NCBI GenBank assembly: GCA_947044365.1
Contig: OX345636.1
Span: forward strand, 30,174,466 to 30,238,465
DNA from: Petrosia ficiformis
Lineage: Eukaryota > Porifera > Demospongiae > Haplosclerida > Petrosiidae
Length of the DNA stretch: 64,000 bases
Reading direction: 5' to 3'
Shown here: one piece after another, positions 1-13,700 of the stretch
How positions within the stretch are numbered: the stretch's first letter is position 1
Layout of the letters: every line of letters starts with the position of its first letter
The notes under the pieces: generated by a model
The model's database searches: none
What the model saw: only the letters and a program-made list of their open reading frames with translations
Told to the model about the DNA's origin: nothing
Translations under genes and position numbers: made by a program

Positions 1-345
1 CAATCCGATATTGCCTGTGTGAAATATATACAGTGTACATGTAGTTGTATTTATGTAGTTTACAACTGTTCACACATGGTACAGTGTTAACTATTCTATT
101 GTTCGTGTGCTATACATTCAGTGCAAAGTATATTGTACATGTAGTTACAGGCATATTCAGCCTTGGTTGCACACATCTTCAGATTATACTTGTGCAGTCT
201 GACAATAATGTAATCTTCAAAGCCTGAAAAATATTGTGTAAGCTGTATAGGCAATATATAGGCAATGCAGTTGCGTTTACTGATACTCTACCTATATCTT
301 CAATATAGGCACCTATTCAGATCCCTATACTAGTATAGGTACAAC
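1..345 (+). mobile_element. Partial hAT-like MITE, 'tataggcacctattcag' family
   Basis: This stretch matches a dispersed repeat seen again at 30385-30590 (same orientation) and complete in reverse at 32630-32912. Shared landmarks are the 'acaactgttcacaca' block, the 'ataggcacctattcagatcc' block and the end 'gtataggtacaac'. The left end lies outside the window. The complete copy has an 8-bp target duplication, which points to the hAT superfamily. No coding potential is seen. Confidence 0.7.
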
Positions 346-624
346 AATTTATTTGATATATGTATATCTATAATTTAATTATAAATTAGATAGTCATACA
401 CAGTGTGTTTCATTTGGTGGTAACAGAATGCCAATTGGGACCATCTCTATGATATTGTTGAGGGTTGAATGCTAATAGTGGACCATACACATTATTAATT
501 AAAGAAAGAGTTTTCATCATTTTGGCCACATGTACATACATACATGTACATACAGTGTATATAATATCTACATTTACACATACATGTATACACACTTCAT
601 TGTGTGTTTTTTTTATCTATTCAG

Positions 625-783
625 AACGGTACGAAAAGCTACTGGTGTTGATGTCAATATGAGAGTGGGTGTGCATACAGGTCATGTGATTTCTGGTGTA
701 CTAGGTCTTCATAAATGGCAATTTGATGTATGGTCAAATGATGTGACTCTGGCCAATCATATGGAGTCAGGTGGATTACCAGG
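625..783 (+). CDS. Adenylyl cyclase exon: end of C1a catalytic domain
   Basis: It follows 'ttatctattcag' and stops before 'gtgaga'. It encodes '[14 protein letters not shown]' and '[20 protein letters not shown]', the strongly conserved second half of C1a. Its first base is the third base of a codon begun upstream of the window. It ends two bases into a Gly codon completed by the next exon. Confidence 0.93.
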
Positions 784-3700
784 GTGAGATGATTACTAGT
801 ACAACCATCACAAAAATGATGCTTGTATGCTGATTGCATCTAGTATCCAAATTCAAGCATACTGCATGTAAATACAATGTAATACACATGCAGATAATTA
901 TGTGTAGAATATGAGCAGATATGTGCTGCACATGTGCAGAAAGAGGATGCACATATTGTGCAATTTTTACTGTCCTGCACACATCCTACACATATGCACA
1001 ATCATCTTACAACCTGCACATGTGCGGGTTTGAAAGGAACACATATATGCTACATTTTGTGAAGGAATAGACATACATTGTACAAATGATATAACAAATC
1101 ACTTAAATTTGCTCAGTAGCATTCCCTGTCAGAATGCAAAGTGCATCTAGCAAGGATTAATGTTGAGGAGGAGTCTATGGAGTATGGATGGTTTGGGTTG
1201 TGCCCTTCCTCTTCCCATAGTGCTTTAAGCATACAATGTAACTTCATGCAAATCTTCACTTGTTAGAAGATACAGATTGTGTTTGTGAAAGTACACCCTT
1301 CCTTTAAATCCTGTATTAATCCTTGTATGTGTTTTGTACATTACCATAAATCGGGAATATTTCGTCTCTAAAATATTTCGAATTTTTATTTTTCGTATGT
1401 ATAAATTTTTGTACGTGCGTACGTTATTATTTACGAATACCGTTTATTTCCATATACCCGTTAATTTTCGAATTTTTAAATTTCGTACGCATACTGTTAT
1501 ACGCAAATTTTTATAGTACGAAATTTTCCCGAATTACGGTATATAAATTACAATGAATGTTACAATTTAATGAAAATCTCTCAATGCGACTGATCTGAAC
1601 CATTATTGTGTAATGAGGTTACCTCTAATATACACATGTACATGTAATGGTCAGGTTTTGAGACTCTAGGAACCCTAGAACCTCTCTACCTCTGTACTAT
1701 GAACACAATCTTTGATACTAAATGTGAATTTATTATACCGTATAGTTGGTAAAATTCGAGGGTTCTAATTTTCGTGTTTTGTCTCAAAAGAAGTTATTTA
1801 AATAATTCGAGGGTAAAAATTTTTGTGGGGGTGTGGTTACCGTGTTTCGTATACATAACCAGCAGAACCTGAGCAGGTACAGTCCTTCTCTGCTAATGAT
1901 ACGAGGCTTCCACATCTACAAACATGTTTGGGAGCTTGAAGCTGGTGAGAAGTTAGAGTATCATCTTGAGACGAGTAATCCTCACGACCCGTTCGCAGTA
2001 TCAGTACATAGAAGCGATCGCACAATTGTTGGCCACTTGCCAAAAAAGATTTCTTCTGTGTGCTCATTGTTTATCAGGCGAAAGGGAACCATCCGATGCG
2101 AGGTAAGATACTTAAGAAGATAGATACTAGAAAAGAGCCATAACTTTTAACACGTTTAGTATGAACGAACACATTTAATAAGACCACACCCAATTTGTGG
2201 TCTTAATTTTCGCGGTTCATCTTCCAACCGCGAAATCCACAAAAATTTGAACACCTCCAATTTTAGCAACTATACGGTATACTATATACATGTAAATGTA
2301 TACATAACTGCATGTACATGTATACATGTATGCAAAATAGTGTTTATTCTTTTTTATTAGGCGTGTACATATATCTCAGAGCACATTGGATCAGTTAAAA
2401 GATACATTTGAAGTCGAGCCAGGTAATGGTGGCGAAAGAGACAGCTATCTGAAAGATCATAAAGTGACAACTTACTTCATTATTGATAGGGTATGTACAG
2501 TGCTATTTTATTTTGAGAAAATTGTGATTCATAGTAAGTGGATCTGGATCACTACAGTAATAACAGTAGTCTAGTGTTATGAAAGTTTGCCCCTCATACA
2601 GCATGTGTCAACATACAGTAATTATTCATTAGTTTATTTTCACGCTACATGTACATGTACATGCAGTTAGTTCAACATTTGTACAGTGAATTACTGTACT
2701 TGTGACTGTACACGTACATGTACATGTAATTACTGTACTTGTGACTGTACAGGTACATGTACATGTAATTACTGTACTTGTGACTGTACATGTACATGTA
2801 CTGTGTAATTACTGTACTTGTGACTGTACATGTACATGACTACTGTACTTGTGACTGTACATGTACAGTGTAATTACTGTACTTGTGACTGTACATGTAC
2901 ATGTACATGTAATTACTGTACTTGTGGCTGTACATGTTATTAATTCAATACCACAGTAGTGAGACAGAACTTACTTCACTGTACTGACAGTAATTAGTTT
3001 TACTGTATGGTGCCTTTTTATTGTCATACATGTACTGAATGCAATTGGACTCTAGGTTTACTGACATGGTGATTGTTTTGTGTCTGTATGCATACATGCA
3101 TCGCCACATTTTCTGGAAAACTACAATATTGGCACTCCACACAAGCTATTAGCAGACTACAAATTACATAAAAAAAGAGAACAATAGAAAATCCTTTCAG
3201 TTAGCTCATAGCTACGTGTATTGTTCCAAACCTTGAGAAGACATCTGGTAACAAATGAATGCATAGAAACATAATTTGTCTTGTTTCAAGGCCTTTGGTG
3301 ATGAAGAATAGTTGTCATACTGGCTCAAAGCATTCCTGCCATCTTTCTACATGTAATGCCACCTATTTCATGTTATGTACAGTACATGTACTTTAAACTC
3401 TCAATTGAGTATTTTTTAATTTACATGTACATGTGCATGTACTTATTGTCAACTATTTTGTTTCAGAAACAAAGTGATGATTCTGAACTCCCTGATGCTA
3501 CAGTACCCACACCAAACACGCCAAATGCACAATCAAAAAACTCTCTGGCTATCCCAACTAATCAAAAGTCTCCCTCACCTGGAACACCAACACAAAAAAC
3601 ACCATCTACACCAACTTTACGAACACCTAATGCCTCTTTTAATATAGTGAGACAATAAAATACACTTGTGTATACCACTAAAGATTGGCTCTCCCTTTGA

Positions 3701-6700
3701 GTACATGTACTTCCTGCATATCAAGTGTTGTTTAATTCAAGTACGTGTACATGCATGTGTACATGTACTTCTGCGTTTCCTAGTTATGTTTAATTCAAGT
3801 ATGTATACATGCATGTGTACATGTACTTCCTGCATATCAAGTGTTGTTTAATTCAAGTACGTGTACATGCATGTGTACATGTACTTCCTGCATATCCAGT
3901 GTTGTTTGATTTAAGTATATTATGTAGATGGGTACCTATTTCTGTCTGACTAAAGTACATGTATGTGTGTGTGTTTGTCTTTAAATTCACATACATGTAT
4001 TAACTGTCATTATTTTTTCTAGAGTGACACATCTGTCAATTCATCTGGAGAGAGGAAGCAAAGTGGTGTAGGTGCCTATCGTCGATCTGCTGTAAATCCA
4101 GTTGTAAAACACTTGGCAAATTGGGGAGCTCAAACGCCTTTTTCTGGATTAAATCAAGTAGACACAATTGAGAATCCTACTGCTAATGTACTAGCTGTGA
4201 GTTAAAACATGATTACTTGTACACCTACATTTATTTGGCTGGAGTGGATCCTGTCTTCACTATCCAGATATCCATTCACAGTAACTCTCAGGAACCTGGA
4301 TAGTTGCTTCAATTACAAAAAAAATATCAAGTATTACTTCACCCTTTATAATGAGATGTTTATATGAGCAGACTTTGTGTTTTTATGGCCCATAGGGCCA
4401 TCCCTATAATTGCTTTCCACGGGGTTGAATCTATATATGTTTGTGTCACTTGCGCGACTATGCGTTGTATACGTAGTTAAGGAAGTTGCGTCATTCCCGG
4501 GGGCTTGGTCAATTAATGGGCGTGGCACGTAAAAGAACGCGCGTTTGAGCTACAGACCAGCCAGAAAGCTACAGAAAGGATGTAAAACTGCTAATAACTG
4601 TTGTATATAGCAGAGAAACAGTATAGATATTATGCAAGAATCTTTAACAAGTAAGTGTGATAAGTTGTTGAGTTTCAGACACGAGGAAGTTGTCATTTAG
4701 AACCTTGAAGGAGTACTTAGTCAGTTCATCAAAGATCTGTGTATTTAGACTGCAATCAGGCTTACACTTACTTCCTCAGGCCCCAGCTTTTGAGTACACA
4801 GAAAGGTAGAGACACTAGTGCCATCAGCAATGCTTAATACATAGTCATCACAAAGCAAATATAGGGATGTTTTTTTCTCTATATACACTTGTTAAAGATT
4901 GTTCTGCACTGTACGAGCTTAAAAAGCTAGTAACACAGGGAGATTGTGATAGTTGAAATTTGATTTCACATATGTGATTTCTGCGCATGTGTAAACATTA
5001 AACGAATATCTAGATACAAATAAACAGATCAGGATATTCAGTTCAATGGATAATTGTATGGATAACTGGGTATCTGTTCCAGGCCTAGTGTTTGTAGTGT
5101 TATACAATGTAATATTGTTTATGCATACGGTAGCATACCATTGTGTATATACCGGTACATAAAAATATTAATTACAGATAGGTGATAGTGAAATTTTCAA
5201 TTATCTAATAGATATTTGAGTGACAGTGAGTACTATCATGATAGTGAAACTAGAATTTAGTTACCTTAGGGATACGTTTAATAACGGGTACTATTAATTG
5301 CGAGTTTTGCGATTTGGGGCAAAACCGCAATACTTAATACCCGCAAATATTTAATATTTCGTAAGAGTAATTTCGAATTTTCGAGTAATTAGAAATAATG
5401 AACAAACGTGAACTATGAGTCTAGGTCAGAGTTCGAGTCCGCATCGTCTCCACTGTCTTCTGGCTCTTTCAATCTTTGTAGAATAGAGTCTGTTGCATCG
5501 TCAAATTTACCATCCACTGGCTCTTTGTACTTTTCGCCAACTAGAGTCTCATACCTGTCAAGGCACTGTCGATTTTTTTCAGTCAAATCCGTTTGTACAG
5601 TGACCTGGATTGGGATTTCTAAGCCACCCTGCACTAGAGGCGACCTTCGATGGTGAGTATCCATAACCATTGCAGTGACTTTTGCACTGTGTAAAATAAT
5701 GTAGTAAGTGTATCTTACAATAATAATTATTATTATACTGTTGTTGAAGAATAACTTATTTTGGGTATAATTAGTGGGTGTGGTTGTTATTTTTGCAATT
5801 CCGCAATTATTAGTACCAGCAAAACGTGAGGGGTAGCCAAATCGCAAAGTTAAGTACTCGTAATTAAACCTGTCCTTAAGGTACATATTCTGAATATTTT
5901 ACATTTGTGGCAGAGAAACCAAGTACTCCCAATATACCGAAACCACTTCAAACTCTTTGTCCAGATTGATCTCATTAGAAATATTCGTGATCTCCACATG
6001 TTTTTTCATGTAGTTGTGAGTATGTTGAGACGAGTCAACGTCAAATACACATGCCCGTAACCACATGTCCGTTGTCATGATAGCTATCACTATAATGATA
6101 GTAACAGGGACAATAACGATAGTCACACTATCACTACTATCACCTAGCCCTGACCTCCACTTGTACATAACATATGTATTTGTGTTTTCTATTTTGTTTT
6201 GTTTGTTCTTGTATACATGTAGACTGCTCTTGTTGCTCAGTTTGGTGTTATTCCGGGTTTACTTGGAAGGTTAGTCTGTTTTACAGTAGTAGACAATAGA
6301 TAGTATGACTGTAATAATACTGCATGGACAATAAAAATCATCAATTAAACAGTACATGTAGTCATGTACATGTTCAATAGTACTACATGTACTGTATTAG
6401 CAAAATATATCCATACAGTATAAAGTGTACATGTACATGTGTACTTCAGAATCTGTGCTGTGTTAGTACACTAATGCAACTTGTAACAATGTACATGTAC
6501 ATTATGTACATGTATGTGACCAAGCAAGCGAAAATTTAAAAGTAATAAAATTTCAAATTGTATTTTCTTTTACATGTATAGACATCATCAGCTACATCCT
6601 AGTGTATTGCTTTACAATGTGACTTACCATTGCTAAGTTATGACTGCTCAAATTTCAATTGCTGGGAAAATTACATTTTGATAAAACACTCATTTAAGTA

Positions 6701-9700
6701 AATCATGCAATGTATTAATTACAATGATAATGGCATATTTGTCATACACAAACTATAACAATCTGTGGTTTAAGAGTTGCACAACAGCTAACCAAGTTAT
6801 TATACTACAAACAAAACTAATAAAACTGAAATCATCATAGTATCTGGTCTCTTTTATATTGGAATAAAATTTTTTGTTACTTTTGACCCTTTTTAGTTTG
6901 CTTGGTGTACATGCATGTATATGCTGTGTTCATGTAATAGTTCTATGGCTGCTATATACATGTATATACATGTAGATAGCAGAAAAACTCTCAATCACTG
7001 TTAAATTTAGTTGTCACTTGAACACCTAGTGGCCTGCTGGTTAAAGTGCTGGCCTGCAATCGAAAGGTTGCAGTTTCAATCCCCACTAGGGTCAGGCTTT
7101 TTCTCGCCTATGAGTGTACTCAGTGTCTACCCTCAAAAATAAGGAGGTGTTTAATGCCGCATCCTTCGGAGGGGATGTAAAGCGGTCGGTCCCGGGGAGC
7201 TGGTTAATACATGTGTATTAGCAACTTGTGCTATTCTAGCTTCCTCGTTAAGCCACATTTAGTCAAAACACTTGTTTAAAAAAAACTGTTATGCTTTGTA
7301 TTTTTATAGAAGTCGATTATCTCCTCTTGATCAAGAAACTGTTCAACGAATGAGTACTATGATTGAGAATGCATCACAATCAAGAAGAAGGTACATGTAC
7401 ATGTATATATGTATGTATATGTAAGACAGACATGTATACTATAGCATAAATAAATGAATCTTCATTTGTGTACACTGATATTCAAATGTTAATATTGACA
7501 TTTGAACATGTGGATTGGTATGGTATTGCTACAAATATTATCAGGATTATCATTAGGAATAATAATTATGAAATAATTGTGACAAGTACATGTTTGATTC
7601 TGACCTTGCCAGCTGAGCTGCCTTGGTAGCTCAGTTGGTAGAGCATCTGTCCGGAGTACAGAGTGTCGTGGGTTCGAATCCCACCTGAGGCAAATCTCAT
7701 TTTCATTTTTCCATTGCCTCAGGTGTCTTTCTTTCTTTCTACATCTCCGATAACATCATGTACATCAGGTTTATTTTACAAACACGTTTATTTTCCTTTT
7801 CAGGCAGTGATATAAGTCCATAAAATACACTGTTACATGTAGGTATATTGACCACATGTTTAGTACAGCTAATATAAATGCTGGTTAGAGTGCATGAGTA
7901 ACACTGGGTATTGACTGTAATATGGTTTGGTATTTTATCTTACCATGATGGCAGTCCACAGAAAGACAGACACTCTTTTTTCAGAAAACAACATGACTGC
8001 AGCTGGACTCGAACCACCGACCTTTTGATCAGGAGGCTCAAGCTCCAACCACTAAGCCACACTGCCCCCACCCCCCAAAAAAAGGAGTGCCCATCAAACT
8101 GGGACATTGGTCAGTCATGTTGTTTCCTGCAAAGAGAGTGTCTGTCTTTCTGTGGACTTCATTGCTAATATAACACCATTAGGAGGGTTTCTTCTTCTCT
8201 ATATATGATTTCAGTATTCAATACCAGAGGTGGAAATAAGACTATAAATCTGCAAGGACAGTACGTCTAAACAAGTGATTTTTGATCAGATGCTTTTAAA
8301 ATTTTGGTTACAAGTGCCACAGATTTACTATTCCTATGAGAGCATTGCTTTAAATTTCACTCTTTTGTCATACTTATTTTTTTGCTAGGACAAAATGTCC
8401 AAGCAAAGTGAGATTTGCTCAGACAAACAAGCTAAATGGTCGGAAATTGTCTGATGTTCGACTGTTATTTCCACCTCTATTATTCACATTATTATTGAAT
8501 TGCCTAATACTAACACAATCATTTCTCATGTACATGTCTTCAGATAAATAAGTTATCAATGCATACATGTACATGTACAATTCATGTACATAATAATTAT
8601 AATATGTATACAATGTATATACATATATTGTATGCTTAATGACTGCTTTGTTACTTTAGTCTCTTCTGGATTCCAAATGATTTGAGGAGGTTCACATTGT
8701 TCTTTAGAGAAGCAAAACTGAATATAGAGGTACATGTATGTGTACATGTACAACATGTGCTTATACCATGTATCCTAATACATATTGTTGTACAGTACTG
8801 CAGTTTAGAATTGATACTGCATGCAAAGGGAGTATTACTTTTTCTGTAAAGCAAGCTTCAATCCTACATGTACATGTGTATGTAGTAGGGCTGGGACGAA
8901 GGTAGAAAAATAACCTTCGAAGCTTCGGCGGCAAAAATGAACGAACCTTCGAAGGTTTGCACGTGTTATTATCAATGTTGCTCTTACCTTGTTTGGCAAT
9001 ATAATGCCTCTAAAACTGGATTATTGCTTTATAATAAGTACTAGTCTTGTTCTTGTTAGCATCGCTTGACTGAAAAAATAGGCAGAAACAGCCAACAACA
9101 CAGCCTCAACTTTTCTATGACACACCCTCCACACGTTTAGATTGCAGAAATGCGCATATGCAAACACTGAAGTGGGCGTGGCAGTGAAGCTTCGAAGGAG
9201 AAATTTAGCTTCGAATGCGCAGTAAACAAACGAAGAAGCTTGATTTAAATATGCAGCAATATGTTTCAAAGGTTTTCCCAGCCCTATTGCAAAGTTGCAA
9301 TGAGAAAATACTAGTGTTGTACCTATACTGGTACACGTAAATGTATAGGTGCCTATACTATGGTATACATGTAGGTATAGGCAAGTAGTATAGGACATAT
9401 ACAGATACTTTATAGACCAAGTTTTCAAACTTTGTACTACTATCTTACTGTATGAAAAGATCGATACAACAGTAAGAATCATATTTTTTTAGCTATTTCC
9501 ACTTTTTCTAGTAGTTGGTGAGTTTCGTTTTTCAACAGAAATGACAGTGCTAAACTTTAGTGATGCACATGAAGAAAAAGGAGTGAACACATGTATATAT
9601 CAGGGTGGGAAATAAGCCTACAACATCTGGTGAGCAATTCCATCACCAGTGCTCACCACAGTACAACTAGCATGCATTCTCATGTCAACATCTGGTGCTC

Positions 9701-10682
9701 CTTAAGCTAATTTTGGTGCTCAAATGAGCACTGGAGCACTGTTATTTCCCACTCTGGTATACATGTATATACATGTAGGTATAGGTATACACATGTACAT
9801 GTAGATATAGGCAGTTAATTTTAGTTGCCCATAATATCTGTATCTGAATTATAGGCAAAACTTAGTATAAGTTCAACACTAGAAAATACTAGGCTTATTA
9901 AAAATGTATCGAAATATATAGTGATATATAATTTCATTGTAATACTTCTATTTTCATTCAGTATGCTCGTGTTCCTGATAAAGCTTTCAAGTTCTATTTG
10001 GCAACCACATTAATGGTCTTTGTGGTGATATATATAGTACAAGCTATCATGATACCACTGTAAGTGTAATAACTAAACATGTCATCTGTAGATGAGAAAA
10101 TGGGGGATTTGCAATATTGGTGAAACATGTAAACTCTTGCTACATGACAGTTCAAGCACTTGAGTGCCTGTGCTAAAGTCCAGTTAGAAAGTAGGGATGG
10201 GCGATTATGATCATAAAATTATAAGTCAACGATTATTGTCTGTCCAAGTATCACGATTATTGCGATATATTGGCAATAAAATTGAAACCTTTTATTTGTT
10301 GAGAAAACTGTGTTGAAAAACTGATTTAGACTGTGATAGTACTGAAATTCGAGCTTTCCATTATTGCTTACTCTTTTTAGCCATCTTGAGAAACACAATA
10401 TTTGGTAGCCTACACTGTACTTCTTCTAGCTAAACATATTTAGGTGTGGCATACATGTTGCTATTTTATTACTATCAGTATTGGTATCTGGATTGGCAGA
10501 TACTTTCTTTCCAAGTATACATGTTGTCAAGTTAGCCTGTTCATACAGGCGTATGATTCGGACCCTGCCAGCTGAGCTGCCTTGGTAGCTCAGTTGGTAG
10601 AGCATCTGTCCGGAGTACAGTGTCGTGGGTTCGAATGCCACCTGAGGCAACTCTCATTTTCATTTTTCCATTGCCTCAGGTG

Positions 10683-10721
<39 letters not shown>

Positions 10722-13700
10722 ACATCTCCTATAACATCATGTATGTAAAACATAGTATAGTACATTGTAATTATAGCTACAACCTTATACATGTATACTA
10801 TATAATATATACATAATTATATATTACATGTATAATACAAGTCAAAAGAACATTTGACTGAATTTACATGTAGCTACATGTACATGTACATGTATATATG
10901 CTAATATGAAACCTCTACTTCCCACTTTCAGGTCTATTACAATGCTGGTATCCTTTTTAATCGGTTTTATCTTTTATGCAGTAATGCTCGTTTTATTTTC
11001 AATGCACATGCTCAGAGTAAGAATTTCCTTCCTCTGTCAATCATCTTTGTCTGTCTGTCTGTCTTTGTCTGTCTGCCTCTGTGTCTCTGTCTATCTGCAT
11101 GTCTGTTATCTCTTTCTATCTGTCTCTGTGTGTCTGTCTCCATCTATCTACATTTATATCTGTCCGTCTCAGTCTATCTGTCTCTGTCTAAGTTTCTCTG
11201 TCTATCTTTCTCCCTTTGATATTTACTTTTTATATTCTATAGAGATGGGAGAAAATGTCGAACAATATTCTCATACATATCTCAATGTTTTTAATAAAAA
11301 GCTATCCGGCTAGACTGATTACTTCTGTCATTGCTATCTCCTTAGTAATGATTGGAGCCATGATTAACATGACTGAATGTACAACAATAGACCAGTCTTC
11401 TTTAAATACTTCTACAAATGTAAGTTTAAGTTATAACTGCACAGTGGCTGATCCACTTACATGTACTGCCAATATTATCACAATGGCTAAATGTTGTCTT
11501 GTTGCAATCAAATAATAGGTAAAGTCACAATGAAAGTTATAATACATGTACATTGTACATGTGCATGTACAGTATATGTCAATAAAAAGTCACCATACAG
11601 TACAGTAATTACTCAGTAGTTTCATTACAGTAGTTCAACAGTAGTGTGGAGCGCCTCCTCAAAATGTCTACCACTGCCATATTGTCTGAATGAAAACGGA
11701 CGTGCAAGCCCCGCCAAGAGTGGCCCCACAGAGCAGCTGACAGCGCCACTGGTACCAGCTTCTTGACAGAAATGTCGATTGTGCTCCACTCTGGGGGCCA
11801 CTGCAGTTGGAACCACCCCATCCCCTGGACCAGAGCCCCACAACCCCATGATCCAGATGTGTCTGAATATACATGGACTGAAGGAGATGGCAGTGGGAGC
11901 AGTGATGTACCGTTCCAATTTTGTAGGAAGCACTTCCACCACTACAGGTTGGCTCTGGCCGAAGCATTCAAGTGAATGAAATGATGTGGGGCATTGACTG
12001 TGGTCAGCTGTGGCCACATGTGATAGATGGCCGATGAGGGATTCCAAGTCTTTCTTAGTGCAAGACCTTCTAGGAAGCCACCTATCCAGCAGTACCTGTA
12101 GCTGATTGAGTTTATCCGAGGGCAACCTCAACTCATATGCCTGTGTATCGATCAAGATACCGAGGAATGTCATGCAAGTTGCTGGGCCCTCAGTTTTATG
12201 AGTGGCCACTGGGATGCTCAGGTGTTGAAAAATATTGGTGACTAGTGAGAGGGTCGCGGTTGCCTCAGATGTGGCTGGGGCCCTCGAGAATAAAAAGTCA
12301 TCAAGGTAGTAGAGTTGGTAGCGGACCCCTTGGCAATGGAGCACCCATGCGACTGTATCAGCAACAGCAGAGAATAGCTTGGGTGCAGACCGGAGGTCAA
12401 ACAGGTGGGCCCGATTGATATACGTCCTGCCTCGCCAGGAAATTCCTAGCAGAGACTGATGTGGGGAGGGACAGGAACCATTCGATAAGCATCTTTCAAG
12501 TACGTCTTGACCAACTGTGTGGAGCGTCCTAACTGTAGAATGTGCTATACCACATCATCTACAGATGCATAAACCAGAGAGCACAGCTCTGGTGGGATGC
12601 CGTCGTAGACACTATTGCCGTAGGGAAATGACAGGTCTGCAATCATGTCGACTTGGTATCACTTGAGCACCAGGCCAAGTGGACTCACGTGAATGAGTGG
12701 GGTGGGAGGATCAGCTATTGGGCCTACCAGTCATCCAGCTGACACCTCTGTTGCAATGTGGTTCTCAACAATAGATGGGGTTGCAAGGGAAGATGGGTGG
12801 TTGTGTGAGGCTGACTGCAATCGTGTAGATGAGCAGTCAAACCCAACATGGAAGCCATTGGATTGACCTGTACAGATGTAGGATGCAAATGTCTGATCAG
12901 GGTGGGATGACAGGTACGAATCAACATTGATGGAGTTAACAACTGATATGGTATCGAGAAAACAAAAAGGGAATACAACCCAATATACTGACAAAAGACA
13001 TGATAGAATAAGTAAGAATAAGTAACAATAACTGACAAAAGGCATAAACAACAAAAAATTACAATTATTGATAAACTATGAAACACAAAAAACCAAATTT
13101 ATCTACGAATACCATAGTAAGGTCATCACAACATAATGCAATGCTAGTCTATGGCTGGGCTCCTGAATCCCCAGGCTTAGCGAACAACAACTTAGGCTTC
13201 CTCCCTGCGGGCTTATATGGCGACCCTCAGGGGTATCCAGGCAGTCCCTTGCTCTATGCTGGAGTTAGCAGGTGGCACATATGTGTTTATAGGTGCATGT
13301 TCTGGGGTAGACACATGCCCTTTTGTTCCAGGACACACAAATGTACTGCAGTGACTCTGGTCTTCGAGCTGGACAGGACTGGCGTAGTCTGACTGGTCCA
13401 GCCCTGAATGGTTGTGGCGGTGGTGTGAGTTGCTGGAGTGACTGCAAGGCACACTAATTCGTAGTGTGATCTGACCCAGAGCAGAGAGTGCAGAATGACC
13501 TTGTCCCTGACCTCTGACCAATGATGGTTGACGTGTGGAGGCCAGGGTAGAGAGTATTCCAGGGAAGAGAAGGGTTGATAGCCACCTGCTGCTGAAAAAC
13601 ACAATCATAGTCCAGCCACCTGTTGCCACCATGTCGCAGGTATTCCTGGATGAGGAGCCAGGCATAGGTCAGTTGGTCACAAGTAGCCTGATCAGTTGTC

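Noticed and set aside
7620..7692. Functional tRNA-Ser gene
   Set aside because: Same leader and tail as a second copy at 10554, C33 in the anticodon loop and no long variable arm; it is a SINE.
9021..9482. 153-codon - strand frame
   Set aside because: It crosses element boundaries of two MITEs and has no domain; it is a chance frame.
13078..13392. + strand frames opposite the DIRS element
   Set aside because: Antisense shadows of the gag and RT region.
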